Shown: piece by piece, positions 63,602 through 64,000 of the stretch
How the letters are laid out: every line of letters begins with the position of its first letter
Numbering within the stretch: the stretch's first letter is position 1
Assembly: GCA_016946835.1 (NCBI GenBank)
Contig: JACVTC010000066.1
Coordinates: 330,001 to 394,000 of the forward strand
DNA length: 64,000 bases
Direction of reading: 5' to 3'
From: Neocallimastix lanati (nom. inval.)
Taxonomy: Eukaryota; Neocallimastigomycota; Neocallimastigomycetes; Neocallimastigales; Neocallimastigaceae
Translations under genes and position numbers: made by a program
The notes under the pieces: generated by a model
Seen by the model: only the letters and a program-made list of their open reading frames with translations
Told to the model about the DNA's origin: nothing
Databases searched by the model: none

Positions 63602-64000
63602 AAGACTTGATCAAGAGAAATATCATTGTATTTTTTTAAATTAAATGTATTTATAATTGAATTAATAATTAATAATTTTATTATTATTTGTTGTAATTTA
63701 TGAGATAAATTTTATATATAATTTAAAAATATTTCTCCTAAATAAATTATATATTATAAAAATATATAATTTATTATAGATATATTTAATTACTATTATT
63801 ATTTTTATATTTTATTTTTATATTTTTATTTTATTTTATTGAACAATAAATTAAAAACGATTAGAAATTAATATTTGACATCCAAGTTTTCACAATTTTT
63901 TTTAAAAATTTTTAAAAATTATTAACAAAAAAAGTTATTATATAAAAAATTAAATTAATTACACTGTTAACGCTTTATTATTATTTTATCTTATTTTTTA
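63418..64000. other. 3' flank of receptor copy 2
   Basis: A/T-rich DNA matching 50273-50780 downstream of copy 1, including a block starting agtagtgttatcaatatata directly after the stop codon. No gene is seen. Confidence 0.7.

Overview
The window looks like nuclear DNA of an anaerobic gut fungus (Neocallimastigomycota). The reasons are intergenic DNA that is almost pure A/T with long homopolymers and microsatellites, short phase-consistent GT..AG introns, and gene content: a secreted CotH protein with fungal dockerins and CBM1-like modules, very long Asn-rich ankyrin-type arrays, and beta-helix/EGF/seven-helix receptors. This is inferred from composition and recognised families; no search was run. 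All exon models were worked out by hand from frame continuity across candidate splice sites.

Layout. 2-3874: 3' part of an ABCA-type ABC transporter, cut by the window edge. 3875-9987: gene-free A/T DNA with dispersed repeat modules. 9988-12031 (-): a four-exon gene for a beta-adaptin hinge and ear with no trunk. 12836-19625 (-): a four-exon gene that splices in frame from about 32 degenerate ankyrin-type repeats, through canonical ankyrin repeats, into a trypsin-like serine protease (2065 aa). 19855-26830: a decayed Mutator-like DNA transposon with a FLYWCH/MULE transposase relic, next to a TTTTA satellite flanked by inverted repeats, then a dispersed repeat fragment. 27064-27960: a decayed unrecognised coding remnant. 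27965-32766: microsatellite and minisatellite DNA. 32767-36635 (+): three-exon CotH gene with dockerins. 37735-41800: a LINE fragment and two Ty1/copia fossils in opposite orientation. 41960-64000: a tandem duplication of about 9 kb, each unit holding one 22-exon gene for a beta-helix plus EGF-like plus seven-transmembrane (class C GPCR-like) receptor. The units are separated by about 4 kb of repeats with copia pieces. The downstream receptor is open throughout; the upstream one has one in-frame stop at codon 49.

How the genes fit together. No operon or obvious cluster is present. Several products suit life on plant fibre. The CotH protein probably joins extracellular enzyme complexes through its dockerins and binds polysaccharide through its CBM1-like modules. 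The receptors have an extracellular beta-helix suited to binding carbohydrate and a signalling-type membrane domain. The ABC exporter, the adaptin ear and the ankyrin-protease are cellular functions (membrane transport, clathrin traffic, intracellular proteolysis) with no evident link to each other.
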